Source: Hemileia vastatrix (taxonomy: Eukaryota; Basidiomycota; Pucciniomycetes; Pucciniales; Zaghouaniaceae). From it: DNA of 64,000 nucleotides. The stretch is taken from NCBI GenBank assembly GCA_030280995.1, contig JASXTE010000002.1:9996683-10060682 (forward strand), given 5' to 3'. Below are positions 10,476-23,214 of the stretch, in pieces. The number at the start of each line of letters is the position of its first letter. The stretch's first letter is position 1. A program made the position numbers and the translations under genes. The notes below the pieces were generated by a model that worked only from the letters and a program-made list of their open reading frames with translations, had not been told where the DNA came from and ran no database searches.

Positions 10476-11630
10476 ATTCAGGTGGAAACTTTGTTAAAGG
10501 AGTATCATAAGGATTTGTAGACAGCTCCGGCCTCTGGAAAGGAGGATTCAAATCCGGCATTGGTACATTTACTGGTTTAACCTTGACAGCCACTGTTTTA
10601 TACTTAGATGCTAAACAGCGCTTGCTGCTCCCTTCATTACTTAAAATCAAACCCTTTCTAATATAACCATGGGTTACACCTAAATCCTGTTTTTGTCTTT
10701 TCTTTTTAATATAAGTATAACAAAATCCATAATCAAAGAAATCAAAAAGCTTAGGTACAATACATTCTACTGTAGTATTCCCAAGACACCTATGAAGTAC
10801 CGCTTTATGTATCCCTTCTTGTTGGACTGACTGGTTACTATCTGGGTTCCTCTCATCCTGGGAGATAGTAAAACCTAAAATGCCAGTCCCTAATGAAAAT
10901 ATTGGCACCTTCCTGGCGGTTTCCCTATCTCATAATCTGAGACTTCCTCATAAAACTCTCTTTCTTTCTCTAATCGCACAGCTCCAGAGTACTTAGTTTC
11001 CCAGCCACCATCCTTGGGAGCTACTAAGACTGCTTTTACTTGAATACCATCATCACCCATAATCCTTATTCCAATAGTCTTATTTAAACAATAATTGATA
11101 GTTGCAGAATAATCCATTTGAAATGGCATGCCTAAAACTGGTTTAACTACACCCATTGGAACATAAAAATGTATATCCCTCGTTGCTCCCGCAACTCTAG
11201 TGCGTACATACTCTGCTACACCTATAACAGGCAGCCTACCTCCACCGATTCCTGAAACAGTACCCTCACCATCTTTAACAGGAAGACCTAACTCCACAGA
11301 ATCATCTACTGACACCATTTTGATTTGCAAACCTGTATCCACTAACACTCTAATTTGCTTACTTTTTACAGTAATTTTTAAATACCCTAAGGGTCCTGAA
11401 TAATGTGGTGCCCTAGGTAATCCAATGACTGGCTGAAATGAATGCTCTCCAACATCAAACTCAGCGCAATTAGAAACCCTTTGCTTCCTGCACTTATCCA
11501 CAATTCCATTGGCTACATCCGGCGCTACTGCTGTCAGCACCCCCAATGGAACAGAATCTGTAGTCTTCAAAAATTGTGTAACTAAATCCTCAGCTGCCTT
11601 AGGAAAATCAGAGTGGACCAGGAGCTGCAT
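10476..11630 (-). pseudogene. Element A aspartic protease and protease-RT linker
   Basis: The minus-strand frame 11630-10890 contains a retropepsin active site (VLVDTGLQIKMVS; D-T-G is the catalytic triplet) and a downstream ILGMPF-like flap end (VLGMPFQMDYSA). The following frame (10908-10476) is the linker to RT, rich in basic and Pro residues. Retropepsins cleave the Gag-Pol polyprotein. Frame changes at about 11,600 and 10,900 separate it from gag and RT. Confidence 0.8.
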
Positions 11631-13197
11631 CTTCCATTTAGGTTGAGTCGCCTTTGCACCAGCCTTCGCTCTTCCAGGTGTATTCTTTGGAGTATTGCTC
11701 TTTGTTCCTGGAATTCTTCAGCAGTTACCGCTCTTTGCTGTACTATCTCTGACCCCTCCATCATCATTGTTTGATCTTCTACCTGATGATCCACACCATA
11801 ACCAACTGGTTCCATACCATCCATTTCAACATCTTCAATAGGCGCAGGTGTATTTTCTTTAGTAGTATACCCTACTTCCTCCATATCCTCTGTATTTGCA
11901 TACCTAGCGCCAGCTCTTCTCAGCCTACTGATTGTAGGTGGGGCCATTTTCTTGTGCTTTGCTGCAAACATCTCCAAACGCGCTGCAGTAAGTGGCGCTG
12001 AAACCGCTCCTTATTTTACTTTAAAATCCAACACTGCGCAAGTAACTGCAAAATTGACTGACTTTGCATTCTTGTCTTTTCCTTTAGCTTCAGGCTCCTT
12101 GCCCTTGATCAACCTTCCCTCCATAGACTTTTTATTAATATGATCAATGACCATGGCTCACATCCCTCGATCCTTATCTTTGACAAGCTTAGTCCCATCT
12201 TCCAACATAAGCGTAGTTCCATCCTTGTAAACTGCCCTTTCCTCTTTATCCTTTTGAAGCACATTACACCTCATCCTAGTATGTCCCTCCTTATTACAAT
12301 AGTAACATACCATAGTAGAAAAATGCAATGTTTGAGGAGAACTCTTGGGCCTAAACAATTCTTTTACCTTTTTCACTTCATTCATTTTCTTCTCCAACTC
12401 AGAAATCCTTGCCATAACTGAATCTGGCTCCTTAGTGAATACTTTAACTTCAGGAGACAACATCTGAGGAGGCGATTGCACACCAGACGCATCTTCTTCA
12501 ATCTCCTCGTTATCCAAAGCAACTCTAGCTGTGCGACACTCAACTCGGTGCAACTTCATTTCTGCTTCCACTGCCATTTCTACTTCTTCTAATCCAGGGT
12601 ACTTATAATTACTGTCCCTCTTCTTGACTAGCTTTCCTTCGTTATCCAAGCGCCTCTTCACCCAGTCTTCAACTTCTGGTGCTAGTGCTTCACAAAACCA
12701 AGGTAAAGACGCATTAGTATCACTAAAATCTTCGTTACTGACTAAATTTTCTACTATTCAATCAAAATCTTCTCTAAAACTTTTAAATTCCCTAGGGTCT
12801 CAAACACCCCCTTTAGCTTTGACCCTCTTTACCAAGACATTCAGATCCTTTATTGTATACTTAGTTTCCTTGGTTACCTTCGTCCATCTCTTGAGCATCT
12901 GTTCTTTTAGCGCTGACAAATTGCGCTCTTCATGCCCCTTTAAATCCTCTAAATCTTATTTGCACTCATTAGAGACAAAGAAAGCACTTGACGCACCATA
13001 TCATACTTGGTCGCTCCATGCACTTCAGCCGCTTGCTCAAACCTTTGTAAGAACTTCTTGGTATTAATACCCACAAATTGCAAACTTTCATCTTTACATC
13101 TAATTATTGTAGTTACCCTCTGTGGCAATGATGCCGTTGAATTAGGCATTTTAACCTTCTCCTGACATCCCTTAGATGTAGTCGCAGTAGGATCCAT
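11582..13197 (-). pseudogene. Element A Gag with CCHC zinc knuckle
   Basis: The start at 13197 (MDPTATTSKG) lies about 230 bp inside the 5' LTR. Capsid-like sequence follows, including WFCEALAPEVEDWVKRRL, which rejoins across stops at about 12,948, 12,790 and 12,750. A CCHC zinc knuckle lies near 12,310 (C-YY-C-NKEG-H-TRMR-C), and then an acidic/Met-rich tail to 11582. Gag packages the element RNA. A minimum of five stops or frameshifts interrupts it. Confidence 0.8.
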
Positions 13198-13424
13198 TTC
13201 AAAAATATGAAATAGAAACAGAGATCACAAAACAAATAAACACACACTTGGTAATCAAACCCTACTATATTCACAATACAGCCCTAAGCTATCCTCTGAT
13301 AACAGCTATTGATCCACTTGTTGAAGACCCTACAACTCTTCCGCTGAAGCACCCGCTTGATCACGTCCTCTTGACATAACCCTGAAAACCAAACAATCTA
13401 ATCAAAACACTAGTTACAATGAAG

Positions 13425-13442
13425 CCACTTTTGGGACACCAA
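13425..13442 (-). promoter_or_regulatory. Element A primer-binding site
   Basis: On the minus strand, two bases after the LTR end (CTCTACA), the sequence TGGTGTCCCAAAAGTGG begins with TGG. That is the complement of a tRNA CCA tail, the normal start point of minus-strand DNA synthesis. The tRNA species was not identified. Confidence 0.65.
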
Positions 13443-13443
13443 T

Positions 13444-14697
13444 TGTAGAGAGTTCTAAAGTACTTAGCAGTAGAAACAATGCGAGATGGGTTGGTTCTTC
13501 TTTTCATTTTCTAAAAAGAAGTGCCTTCCACTCTTATTTTTAAAGACAGTGCAATAACGTGTAACACTAATATGTGATTAGAAAGTTTATAAGTTGAGAA
13601 ATGAGTTTTTTTAAAAATAACAAGTATTACTATTTGGATATTTCTATTTTTAACAATTGCTAATATTCACAGCTACTCCCACTTGAAGAGCTCTCTTTGA
13701 GTATGCCTTATTATAGCAATAAAATAACTCTAATACTAATCAATCCTACTGAATCTATATATTCTCTCTATGTTGCAATCTTTCACTTATACTATAAGAA
13801 ATACACACACAGACGCATGAATGACAAAAAGACTCAGAAAAATCTCTAATATATTCTCAATCAAATGATTGCAGAAAATCTAATATCTTATACTTTACTT
13901 CACAATTATTAACTATTTGCTTGTTAACTAATTATTTGTCAATTGTTCTCCCCCCTTTATTACTAGATGTGATACCCCTTTTTATATTTTTCCAGCACTC
14001 AAAACACAGTTCCCTAGTGGATCTCCAGCGCTAACTCTAGCGCCACATTAGTAAAACAATAACCAATCAATTATTAAACTACTTACACCACTTGTAACAA
14101 CTACAGAACCTGAACACACCCTATGCTTACTAACACTAGTATTAACTTGTTTCACTCATACTCCACATGCGCGCTCCTGACTGTACCTTTGTTTTTTTTC
14201 AGCACTACTTCCAATTTTTGACTCCTTCTAACGCTGATCTTAGTTGCCTTGACTCTTGGGTAGCTTTGTGATTGAGTCCCTGCTCTCCTTACTTCATTAC
14301 TAAGTCCATAGTTCTGACAACTCACTTAACTAGTTAACCTCCTACATTACCTGTTTCAGTAAGCTACCATACTTGCGGCGGTGCAGTATACTATGCACTT
14401 GAGTCCTTCCTTAATGTGTAACACACGATTATTGGAAAATCCAAATCTATATTGTTCAGTGCTTGCAGTCTTAAATTGATAACACACAATTCCCCATTGT
14501 GTGGCGCATCCTGCTGCAAAATCCGAGCACACAGACCCTAAATCTTCTTCCACACTTCTATTTCCCTTTTTTATTGAAACAAACAAATATGTATTATAGT
14601 TTAGCACTACCCACTGCACTATGAATCCCCTTTGTTCTTCCTGCACTATGCAAGCTGATTGGTCCAAGATCAAACTGCCTGAGAGATGGGTACCACA
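13444..14697 (-). repeat. Element A 5' LTR
   Basis: Direct repeat of 2976-4228 (1254 against 1253 bp). An apparent reading frame that begins in element C at 14727 and runs into this LTR is a chance fusion and not a gene. Confidence 0.9.
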
Positions 14698-14814
14698 CCG
14701 CTCTTCTGCTTCTGGGACTTGTAACATGGATGGGGTACCAATTTAGAAGGTTGGGTGATATCCATAGTTGGAATAAAAGGGTGAAATGTCTGTTGCAGCA
14801 TGTGTCCAGTTATT
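14698..14814 (-). pseudogene. Element C integrase fragment between A and D
   Basis: This 117-bp fragment encodes on the minus strand THAATDISPFYSNYGYHP and then SMLQVPEAEER, the stretch just after the catalytic core of chromovirus integrases. It is the missing piece between the fragment right of D (ending SYNN at 19472) and the fragment left of A (starting IQRI). TTATT (14810-14814) is the left copy of the D target duplication. Confidence 0.85.
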
Positions 14815-14841
14815 CAAAGGGGGAAAAAGAGGACTGGTAGG
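14815..14841 (+). repeat. Element D left terminal inverted repeat
   Basis: It starts CAAAGGGGG and contains GAGGACTGGTAGG at 14829-14841, which is complementary to the right end at 19446-19458. The left copy has two extra bases near its tip. Confidence 0.8.
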
Positions 14842-16412
14842 CTAGTTGTTTTCAGTTTTCCTGGAGTAATCTGTGGAGTAATCTTGTAGGGGCTGGAATT
14901 AGTGAAAATTTTCAAGTAATTTCTTTGAAAACTCTTGTGGCCTTCCTTTATTTTTTCCTGCCTTGAAATCATGACATCAAGAATAAAGAAAAATGATTTT
15001 TGGTTTCTTCAATGTTGAAGCATATTGTACATTTTAAAAAAGACATACTATATGTTCCATACACCATATGAAATAATAAAAATTCATGTATACTGCATAT
15101 AAATCATGCCCCTTAATGAATATTTAATATATATCTAAAAGAAATATTAAATCTGGATGTATATTTCATAAACAATAATTATTTATCATGTGTATTAAAA
15201 ATGTAATTATGATGCAAATTCATTATATTTTTAATTAATTCTTGAATATGTTTTTATTGGGCACCTGAAGAGCTGTTAAAAAATTATATTTCTGATCATG
15301 AATTTTTAATTTATAAATATATATTCATATATTTTCTGCAAATATACTCCGGCTATATCTCCTATTGCAGAGATAGAAAAAAAGAAAGAAAGCTTTGATA
15401 TCCCCAAAAGGTAATTTTTTTTAAAAAACTATAGTTTTTCTTCATGATTTTATATCTATTCTAAGTCAAATTATACAGAATGAAACTCCTGTGACCTGAA
15501 ATATCATTTTTTTCAGAAGAACTGTCAGCCAGGCCATACCAGGAGCCCAGTAAATTTTATGTCAATTTACTGTAACTAAAAGAGGGCATGAAAATTTGCT
15601 TATTATGTATATAAATTAATCTTATATTGCATAATGGAATGATATAATTATTTTATTAAATATATATAAATATTATATTAATTTTATTATTATATAAATT
15701 GTTTATACATTTAAATTAAGCATGATATATATTCTACAAATTATAGTGCATTTTTTATGTATTTAATATATACAAATTTATAATTAATTAATTATAAACA
15801 TATATTATAACTATAAGTGTAAAACTAACTTATAATGTAATTAAATTAATTAGTTAAATTTATATATTAAATAAACCTTTTTTATACATTATTAAACAAT
15901 AATATTGGGCGCTTTTTTGACCCTTAATTGTGTCAGTAAAATTATTAAATAAATTATAACACTTATTTAATAATATAGTATTAAAATTCTCATTTTAAAT
16001 TAGAAATATCATTAAATTAATTATATGTTTCATTTAAACTAATTATTGACTTAATTACATAGTTAAAACAATTAATTAAAATTGCTTTATACTGGATTGA
16101 ATTGATTACATGGATTTTTGCGTGAAAATAATTCTAATTGTTTTAATTAAACCCTTTACATCCTACTGTAATGTCTGTTTTGGATTCTTTTTCTCACAGT
16201 TCTTATGTTTCAGGCTTACTTAGTTACTCACTATTTTAATTAACTGGTTTAGGAACTTATGGTGGGAAGATTAGTTACTTATTCATGGGTTTAGTTAATT
16301 GTTTCATGTTTTTCTCTTAATATCTATGTTTCATTTCTATTATTTTATATTCTTGTTTTAGCCTATTACTATTTTGTATATACTGATTTGTGGCGCTTCA
16401 GAGGTCCCTTGG

Positions 16413-16421
16413 TCTATAAAA
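16413..16421 (+). promoter_or_regulatory. Isolated TATA-like box inside element D
   Basis: CTATAAAAGGG, preceded by a short GC-richer tract, stands out in otherwise AT-rich non-coding DNA. No reading frame follows. It could be a remnant promoter of the element or a lost LTR, but I found no direct repeat to support an LTR. Confidence 0.25.
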
Positions 16422-18059
16422 GGGCCATGGGTATTCCCCTTTAGCCCATCACTTATTATACACTCAATTCAAACACAATTTTAAATAATATTATGTTTAT
16501 TTTATTTTTTATTAGCATTATAAGTCTATGTTTAAAAGTAAATAAATTATCTAAAGTTTCTTTAAGTCTAATAATAATTATAATTGAGAACTGCGCACTA
16601 CTATATAGCTTACAAGATCTAAATATTATAACCTGAACCTCACTGTTTTGTCACTACTCAAATATCATTGTAGCATTTCTTTAATTCTCTCTCTTACTTT
16701 CTTAAACTATCAATTTTTATAAAAAGACTAATTTATTATCCTTCTATTCCTTTCCTTCTTTTTTACTCCTTCTTCTAGACAACCAGCCGATAAGAACCAT
16801 ATTAGTTGTTAATTTTTGAAAAATGAGAAAAATAAACTTTCTTAGCCCCTAGATAATTCAGAAAAGTTTTTTTCTTTTCAAATTATTCTGAAAAATAACA
16901 GAGAAAAAAACTACAATCTCATAGCACATTGAATTCTTTAAATTTCATGGACTATTTTAAGAAGATTTTTTAAGTAAATAGATATCATTAGCCATTTACA
17001 CATTTTTTTTCTTAAATTATTTTTTTCACTTTTTTCATCTCAAATTTTCAATTCTTTAATAAGCTTCAGTATGAGACATGCTTTTGATACCAATATCTTT
17101 TGTGAAGTTAATATTACAAGTGATTTTGAGAATTTAATTGTAAAAAATTGATTTATTCAACTTTTTTGGCCATAGTTTGGAGTTCTTGAGATGGTAATCA
17201 CCAATATTTTGCAACATTTATTTTCTTTTTTTCCATTAATTCTCTTTTTCAACTCAATTCTACTTTACTCAATAATATTTCCTTATCATAATTCACAGGT
17301 TCTACTTTTACTTCTACAAGAATCATCATTTAAGACATTTTGGTGTGGATGATGTATCACATTTTTTTAGTTCCAATCAAATATTTACATTACTTAAGTT
17401 TTTTAACAAGTTACTGGTGATAATTTATCACCTCCATATACTTTACTTTATGAATGATGGGAAAAAATTGAATATGAGGTGATGAATCATAGAAGGTGAA
17501 TTCCATATTTGTTTTTAAAAAATTTAGTCAGCTAATCAAAATTTTGATTAAATGATAGGCTTGTCCTTATATATATACCAGGAAAAAACTTCATTTTTTA
17601 GGCAAAATCTAAAATTTAAAACTAATTGTTGTATTAGTGTCTTCAATATTTCACTTAAAATTAAAGTGAAAAAATCACCTTTATAATTCCATTAACAGCT
17701 CCTCTTTATCCTACTTTTTTCCCTTTTGAACCCCTTCTTTCACCACTTCAGGGGCCCCTCTGATGTCGCTTGAGTTGCTCACTGGGGTTTTAAATCTTAT
17801 TTACATTCACACTTTGTTTCACCTCTTTAACCCCCCTCCTTCTTCCACAGTTTTCAATTTTTTTTCCTCTGCAAGCCCTCTTTTTAGATTATTTTATACC
17901 CATACTCATTGTCTCTTTCTTCCTCTGAGACTATTAAATGTATCTACTAGCCCCTTCATCCACCCAATACCTTTCCCTTCTCCCTAATCTTTTACTTAGT
18001 CCGTTAAATACTCCATTGGAATGAAAAAAAAATTATATACACTAAATGATATGTTATTC

Positions 18060-18400
18060 AGTGTTCCAAGGGACTAAGTGAAAGAGTAGCATAAAGTGAA
18101 ATTAAAATACTGAGGTTATGTGCAAGGAAGTGTAACTGAAAAACCTTCCTGCACATGACTTGGGATTTCAAGGCACCCAGTAAATTTTTTGATTGAAGTG
18201 GAGTGAAAATATTGATATCATGTTCTACAAAGTGTTTCTGAAACACTTTGCAGCATGTGACTTGGGGCTGTAAATGAGTAAGTTAGAGAAAATTTAAAGT
18301 AGTTATATAAGACATGATTTCCTGTGAAAAAATTTTTTTCAGAAGCACTTTTCCCATGAAATGTGTGGGTGTAAGGGTGTAAGTTGGTGAGAAGAAGGAT
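18060..18400. repeat. Three degenerate hairpin modules in element D
   Basis: Modules of roughly 105-130 bp each carry an inverted repeat. Stem 1 is GTGCAAGGAAG with CTTCCTGCAC (18120-18153). Stem 2 is CAAAGTGTTT with AAACACTTTG (18228-18250), a perfect 10-bp stem. A weaker third lies near 18,315-18,362. In the first two, GCAYRTGACTTGGG follows the stem. Confidence 0.6.
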
Positions 18401-19445
18401 GGATGTGGGGGGAAGTGGGAATGGCTGATAGAGAAAAATAGAAACGTAGAGGTGCAACGGGGATCCTGGGGGTGAAAAAGACAATCTTTGAGGTGGTAAT
18501 TGAGGGATTGTAGAGAAGTAGTGGGTAATTCAAGCAAAAAGTATAGAATTTGGGGGTAGAATGGGGAATTCAAGACAGTGAAAAATTGGGGATGTGTGAT
18601 CTTTTCAAAAAAAACATGTGGGATTTAGAGAGTTGGGAGAAGACACACTGGGTTATAATGGCTAAATATATAGAATGGAGGGTATATAAGATTACAGAGT
18701 TGGATAAAATGAATTTTTCCAAGGATTTTTGTTTTAATGATAAGTGGGGGACAAAGAGTAGGTGGAAGAAGATTTGATAACCCAGGGGGATAGATTTTTG
18801 GCGATTAATCCACCTGAGGTCAAAAAATAAAAAATGGGTGTCAAAGAATGGGAAAGAAATCATCCACTCTTGATGAAATTAATATTAAAAATGACATGAA
18901 TTTTAAAAATTATTTTAACATGCTTATGGAATCTGGCCAATATTTACTTTCATTATTCATGAATGATGGATATAAAATTCAGATGAAAAATAAATATTTT
19001 TTTCATAAAATTTGAGCAAGAATTTTTACTGTGTATTAATTATGTGTTATTTTTTACATATTTCATTAATTAATTATGTGGAAGTGGATTGAAGTACATA
19101 TAGTGTGAAAATTTGAACCAGATCATATTTGTAAGAAAAAGAGATGAAAAAATCTAAGTACTTTTTGGAACTTTAGAAGTCTATAATAATCAACATAAAA
19201 ATGTTTTGAACTGGCCAAAAATTAGATAAAAATTAATAAAACAGTTTATCGGAACATTTATTAAGAAATGAAGTTGAAAAATTTAATCTTGATCTATCTT
19301 GAAGAACTGAGATAAACTTCTTTACTTATATTATGCATCAGACCAGTATATAGCACTAAAAATTTGTAAAAAAGGTGAGTTTCAGCCTACCAGAACTATA
19401 ACCAGGTTACAACAAGGTTAGTCAGAAGTACAAAAAAACATCTTT

Positions 19446-19471
19446 CCTACCAGTCCTCCTTTTTTACCCTG
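19446..19471 (-). repeat. Element D right terminal inverted repeat
   Basis: It ends TTTTTTACCCTG and carries the complement of the left TIR 13-mer at 19446-19458. TTATT follows at 19472-19476. Confidence 0.8.
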
Positions 19472-21645
19472 TTATTGTATGAGAGTTTGTCCAGTGGTAA
19501 CATCTGCACCCAGTTGTCTTAATGATAGTTAATTAAATGGCGCAAATATTTTTTGATTGAATTATTCACTATCTCAGATTGCCCATCAGTCTGTGGATGT
19601 AATGCTGATAATAGGATGGGCTTAATTTTCAGTTGCTCATACATTATTTTTCACAGCTTAGAGTTAAAAGTATTTCCCCTATCTGATACTATACATTCAG
19701 GAAATCCATGTAATTTTCAGACATGTGCCACCATTAAGTCTGCAATACCCTCTGATGTAGCCCTAGTAGTGGTGGGGATGGATTGTGCCATCTTGGTGCA
19801 GCATTCAAATACAGTGAGGATATCATTCTTTCCTTGAGACTTGGATAATTCCACAATAAGATCATAGGAGAGCTCCTTCTATGGCTGTTTGGAAATTTTT
19901 AGTGGTGTCAGTGGTGCTGTTGTTGGACTAGCCTTGTTTCTCTGGAAATATTCACACACTGAAACATAGTGCAGGAAATATGCTTTCATGGGCTTCCAGT
20001 AAAAGTTATGGTTCACCAACCCCACAGTCTTCAGAGGACCTGGATTTCCTGCCATTTGGGAATTATGCCTTGATTTGACCACCTGCCACTTGAGCTCCGC
20101 ATCATTTGGAACCACTATCCTTCCATTCCAACAAAGTGCTCCCCTTTCCAGGTGATACTCATCCAATCCCTACCTTACCAATACCTCTTTTTATAACAGT
20201 ACCTTCACCAGCTCCTTCACTCCCTCATCTTTTTCATGCCCCCTTTTTACCCATTCCATCAAATCCTCATCTTCCAATTCCACTTTGTCTAAGATTACCC
20301 CCTCTTCAAGGTCCCCCTTCAACAACATTTCCCCAAAAATGTTTAGTTGGCCTGGTTCTGGGTGCAAGTCAGGGAATCGTGATAGTGCATCAGGTTTTCC
20401 ACTTTTATTTTCAAGTAAAAATGTAACAGCAAAGTTAATGATACTTTGCAGTTCTGCCCAGGGAGCCTTCAGGCAAGTCAGATTTTTAGTGGTCAGATAG
20501 GTTTTCAGGTTTTTATAATCTGAGTAAATAATAAATTGTAACCTATGAGGCCCTCTTTCCATATAATGGCACCAGGTATGTACCACTTCTACTAGTTCCA
20601 ATAACTCCTTATCATATATTTCATAGTTTTATTCAGCTCCTTGCAGTGCTTGTGACAAATGAGCTATTGGGTGCAAGACATTTTCAGCATTTTATTGAGA
20701 TAATACTGCACCTAGTGAAAAATCTGAGCCGTCACATTCCAGAACAAATGGCTTTAATAAGCCAGGGACTGCAAGAATAGGGACTGTCACATATTGTATT
20801 TTCAGGTTGTCAAATGCATCCTGTTGACTACTTGTTGAGATAAATATGGCTTCCTTCTTTTTTGGGGTCATACAAGTAATTTTCAATAAAACAGCTATAG
20901 AAATTTTTAAAGCCTAGGAATGACTGGAGCTCTTTCACTGATGCTGGTGTTGACCATTCTGTTACTGCCTTTACGTTCTCCTGGTCCATTTTCACCTTTT
21001 TTTTTTGAATTGATAATACCCAAGTAGGGGATTTCACTCACTGAGAAGACACATATCTCTGTTTTGAAACGTACCTGGGCTTCCCTCAAGCGCTTCAAAC
21101 AGTCCTTTACATGTATCTGATGTTCTTCCATTGATCTGGATTAAATCAAGTTGTTTTCCAGGTATATCACTACATCTATCCCTATTCTGTCTCTGAAGAT
21201 GCTTTTGGTGAAGTGTTAAAAAGTGGAAGGCACATTAAATGGACCATATAGCATTACAAACCATTCAAAATGACCAAACTAAATGCAGAATGCCAGTTTG
21301 TGTTCATCTCCTTCTTTTACACATATGTTGTGGTAACCTTCCCTAAGATCTATAGATTTAAAGATTTCTGAGCCTTGAAGACTATCAATTAGCCCACTAG
21401 TCAATGGAAGGGGATATCTGTTTTTTACCATCAGCTCATTTAACCTTCTGAAATCCATGCAAGGTCTTAGTGAACCATCCTTTTTTCCTGAAAAGATAAC
21501 ATGGGCAGCCTAGGGAGATTTGGATTCCCTAATGAAACCATTCTTTAAATTTTCATCAATCATCTCTTTTAGTGCTGTTGAATCTAGGGTTCATAATGGG
21601 ATTATGTGGCTAAATTGAGGGTTTGCACCTGGCATCAGATCAATG
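19472..21645 (-). pseudogene. Element C RT, RNase H and integrase core
   Basis: Minus strand, reading leftward from the edge of element B. The RT N-terminus comes first (IDLMPGANPQFSHIIPLS, then FKSIDLREGYHNI), then the YxDD position reading YLEN at about 21,165. The RT thumb follows ([19 protein letters not shown]), then RNase H (VLECDGSDFSLGAVLSQ), the RNase H end (GKPDALSRFPD) and the integrase HHCC and core (IVSDRGNTFNSKL, ALHPQTDGQSEIVNN). The order is the standard Ty3/gypsy one. In-frame stops occur every few hundred bases and the RT active site is lost, so it cannot act. Confidence 0.85.
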
Positions 21646-22436
21646 TGTCATGCACCACGTGACACTTGAGGCAAAAGAAGCTCAATAAATCAATAATACA
21701 GAGGTCTAAATCCATACTCAAAGCACAGAAAACAATTCTACATAGCAACTGCGACTTTCCTTTGTGTACTCACTATTCAACCGCGCTAGTCTAAACTTTA
21801 AATCTAAATTAGTCAATCTATTAATAGTGTGTTTAGTCTTTTCTTCGACAAGTGACACACAGCACAATATTTAATGTAATATTCCGCTAAAAGGTTTATT
21901 AAGTATCTGTTGGTTATTAACAGGGGTAATGAGCATGGACGGGATGGTTAGTGGAGGATTAAAGGGTTAACGGATGTTAGTGAGGAGGGTCCAGGTGTAA
22001 CGGGTGTATTTTTGTAGGTCTGTGGAGTGCAGAATGATGGATGGGTATGAGGTAAATGCGAGGAGGGGTTGGATTGTGGTTTGATATTTCTTTAGAATTA
22101 AATTATAAAAACGTATATATAGTTAATAGTGGTAAAGCTTCAGGTTAAATCATTATTATTGTACATTTCCTTATTTTTCTCTGTAATCATTTCTAAAACT
22201 TAAATCTTTGATTATTGAGTTTCCAACCCTTTTTTAGATCTTAAGAATATTAATATTACCTTTAGAATATATTAGAATTCTTATCAAAAATATCTTGAAT
22301 CAGTAGCTCTTCCTTCGAGTCATCTTAGAATCACTTCCTCGAACATTTCCTCTGTGCTTCAAAGAAGTTTCTAAACTACTCTCTTCATCTCACTTCCAGG
22401 AACACCCTTGACCTTGTGGGTAGGTTGTCCGGTGCA
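21646..22436 (+). repeat. Element B 5' LTR
   Basis: It aligns base for base with 28563-29354 except for scattered changes. Many are C/T or G/A differences at positions that are CG in one copy, for instance CCGCGCTAG against CCACACTAG and TTCGACAAG against TTTGATAAG. That is the pattern left by cytosine deamination at CpG. Confidence 0.92.
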
Positions 22437-22511
22437 GTATAATTTAATTCTCTGTAGTTCTCATTCTTTGCACTACTACGTCCTTGTTCACATGTCTCTA
22501 AATTTTTTAAA

Positions 22512-23120
22512 ATGGCACCTGTTCAACGCACTCCTCCTACAGGCCCTACTACTAGGGCTTGCGCTAGAGGCAGGCCAACAGCCACACGGCCTGTTTACCG
22601 CACTCACTCCCTGGAACCTCTTGAACTTCAGAGCACTTCAAACTCGAGTAGGTTGGAATGATGCTTCCCTCAAGTATCATTTCAAAAAGGGACTTCCTTC
22701 AAGGATTCTGGATCAATTAAATCTTCATGGTCAGAAGATGACTACTTTAACGGATTTAATGGATCGAACCCTCTAACTCGATGGCATTTATCAAGGACGA
22801 CTACAACATTGTCAATATACCAACAAATCTCAAGGCCTAAATTTTAAATCGGGAACTTCTTCACACCCACGGACAACTCAATCCTCCTATACTCAATCCA
22901 AACCCAATAAGGGAAAGGACAAACCTTGACCAAAAAGCTCAACCCCAGGCAATATCAGTAAGGTACTGGATCCCAAAGGGGAACTTAAAGAAGCTGAGAG
23001 GAAGAGACTAGCAGATAATGAGTTATGTATGTATTGTGGGGGTAAGCACAAGCTAGAAGATTGTGTAAATTTAAAGGAAAGAGAAGGTACTAGTTTAAGG
23101 TCAAAAAACTATTAGATAGT
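22512..23120 (+). pseudogene. Element B Gag, internally deleted
   Basis: ATG 22512 opens an N-terminal segment (MAPVQRTPPTGPTTRACARG) that ends after about 50 codons. The next recognisable gag sequence, in another frame, is the capsid C-terminus (WNDASLKYHFKKGL, SRILDQL) from about 22,650. A zinc knuckle follows (C-MY-C-GGK-H-KLED-C, about 23,030). The bulk of the capsid, normally a couple of hundred residues, is missing between these. It cannot build particles. Confidence 0.8.
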
Positions 23121-23214
23121 TTACTTGTGTTCAAAACAAACTATCTTATCACTCCCAGTGCACAAAACCTCCATGTCTTAAGGACTGGAGTTGCCTTAAA
23201 CCATTTGAGATTCA

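Larger units (their letters stand above)
2976..14697 (-). mobile_element. Element A: Ty3/gypsy LTR retrotransposon with antisense genes
   Basis: It is bounded by direct repeats of about 1,254 bp (2976-4228 and 13444-14697) that begin TGTAGAG and end TACCACA. A primer-binding site and a polypurine tract sit in the correct places for a minus-strand element. Gag-pol runs right to left from 13197 to about 7360. About 3.1 kb between integrase and the 3' LTR holds two plus-strand genes. The element sits inside the integrase codons of element C. The flanking 4-mers CCTC (2972-2975) and CCGC (14698-14701) are a probable target duplication with one mismatch, since restoring GCGG on the minus strand gives back the element C frame. 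All gag-pol segments carry stops or frameshifts. Confidence 0.92.
14815..19471. mobile_element. Element D: non-coding TIR transposon inside element C
   Basis: It is flanked by TTATT on both sides (14810-14814 and 19472-19476). Imperfect terminal inverted repeats of about 27 bp start CAAAGGGGGAAAAAG (left) and CAGGGTAAAAAAGG (right, complement) and share the perfect 13-mer GAGGACTGGTAGG. Excising it with one TTATT restores the element C codons Y-N-N-W-T-H-A. It has no coding potential that I can see: the interior is very AT-rich (15,000-17,400) and then mixed. Five-base duplications with CAGGG-type ends do not fit hAT (8 bp), CACTA (3 bp), Tc1 (TA) or Harbinger (3 bp). The superfamily is therefore open, and it may be a non-autonomous derivative. 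Confidence 0.8.

Noticed and set aside
14356..14727. Open frame of 123 codons on the minus strand
   Set aside because: It begins in element C integrase (MLQVPEAEER) and runs into the element A LTR. It is a chance fusion created by the insertion.
17763..18863. Several open frames on both strands in element D
   Set aside because: They follow pyrimidine- or purine-rich composition and hairpin modules, overlap each other and match nothing known.
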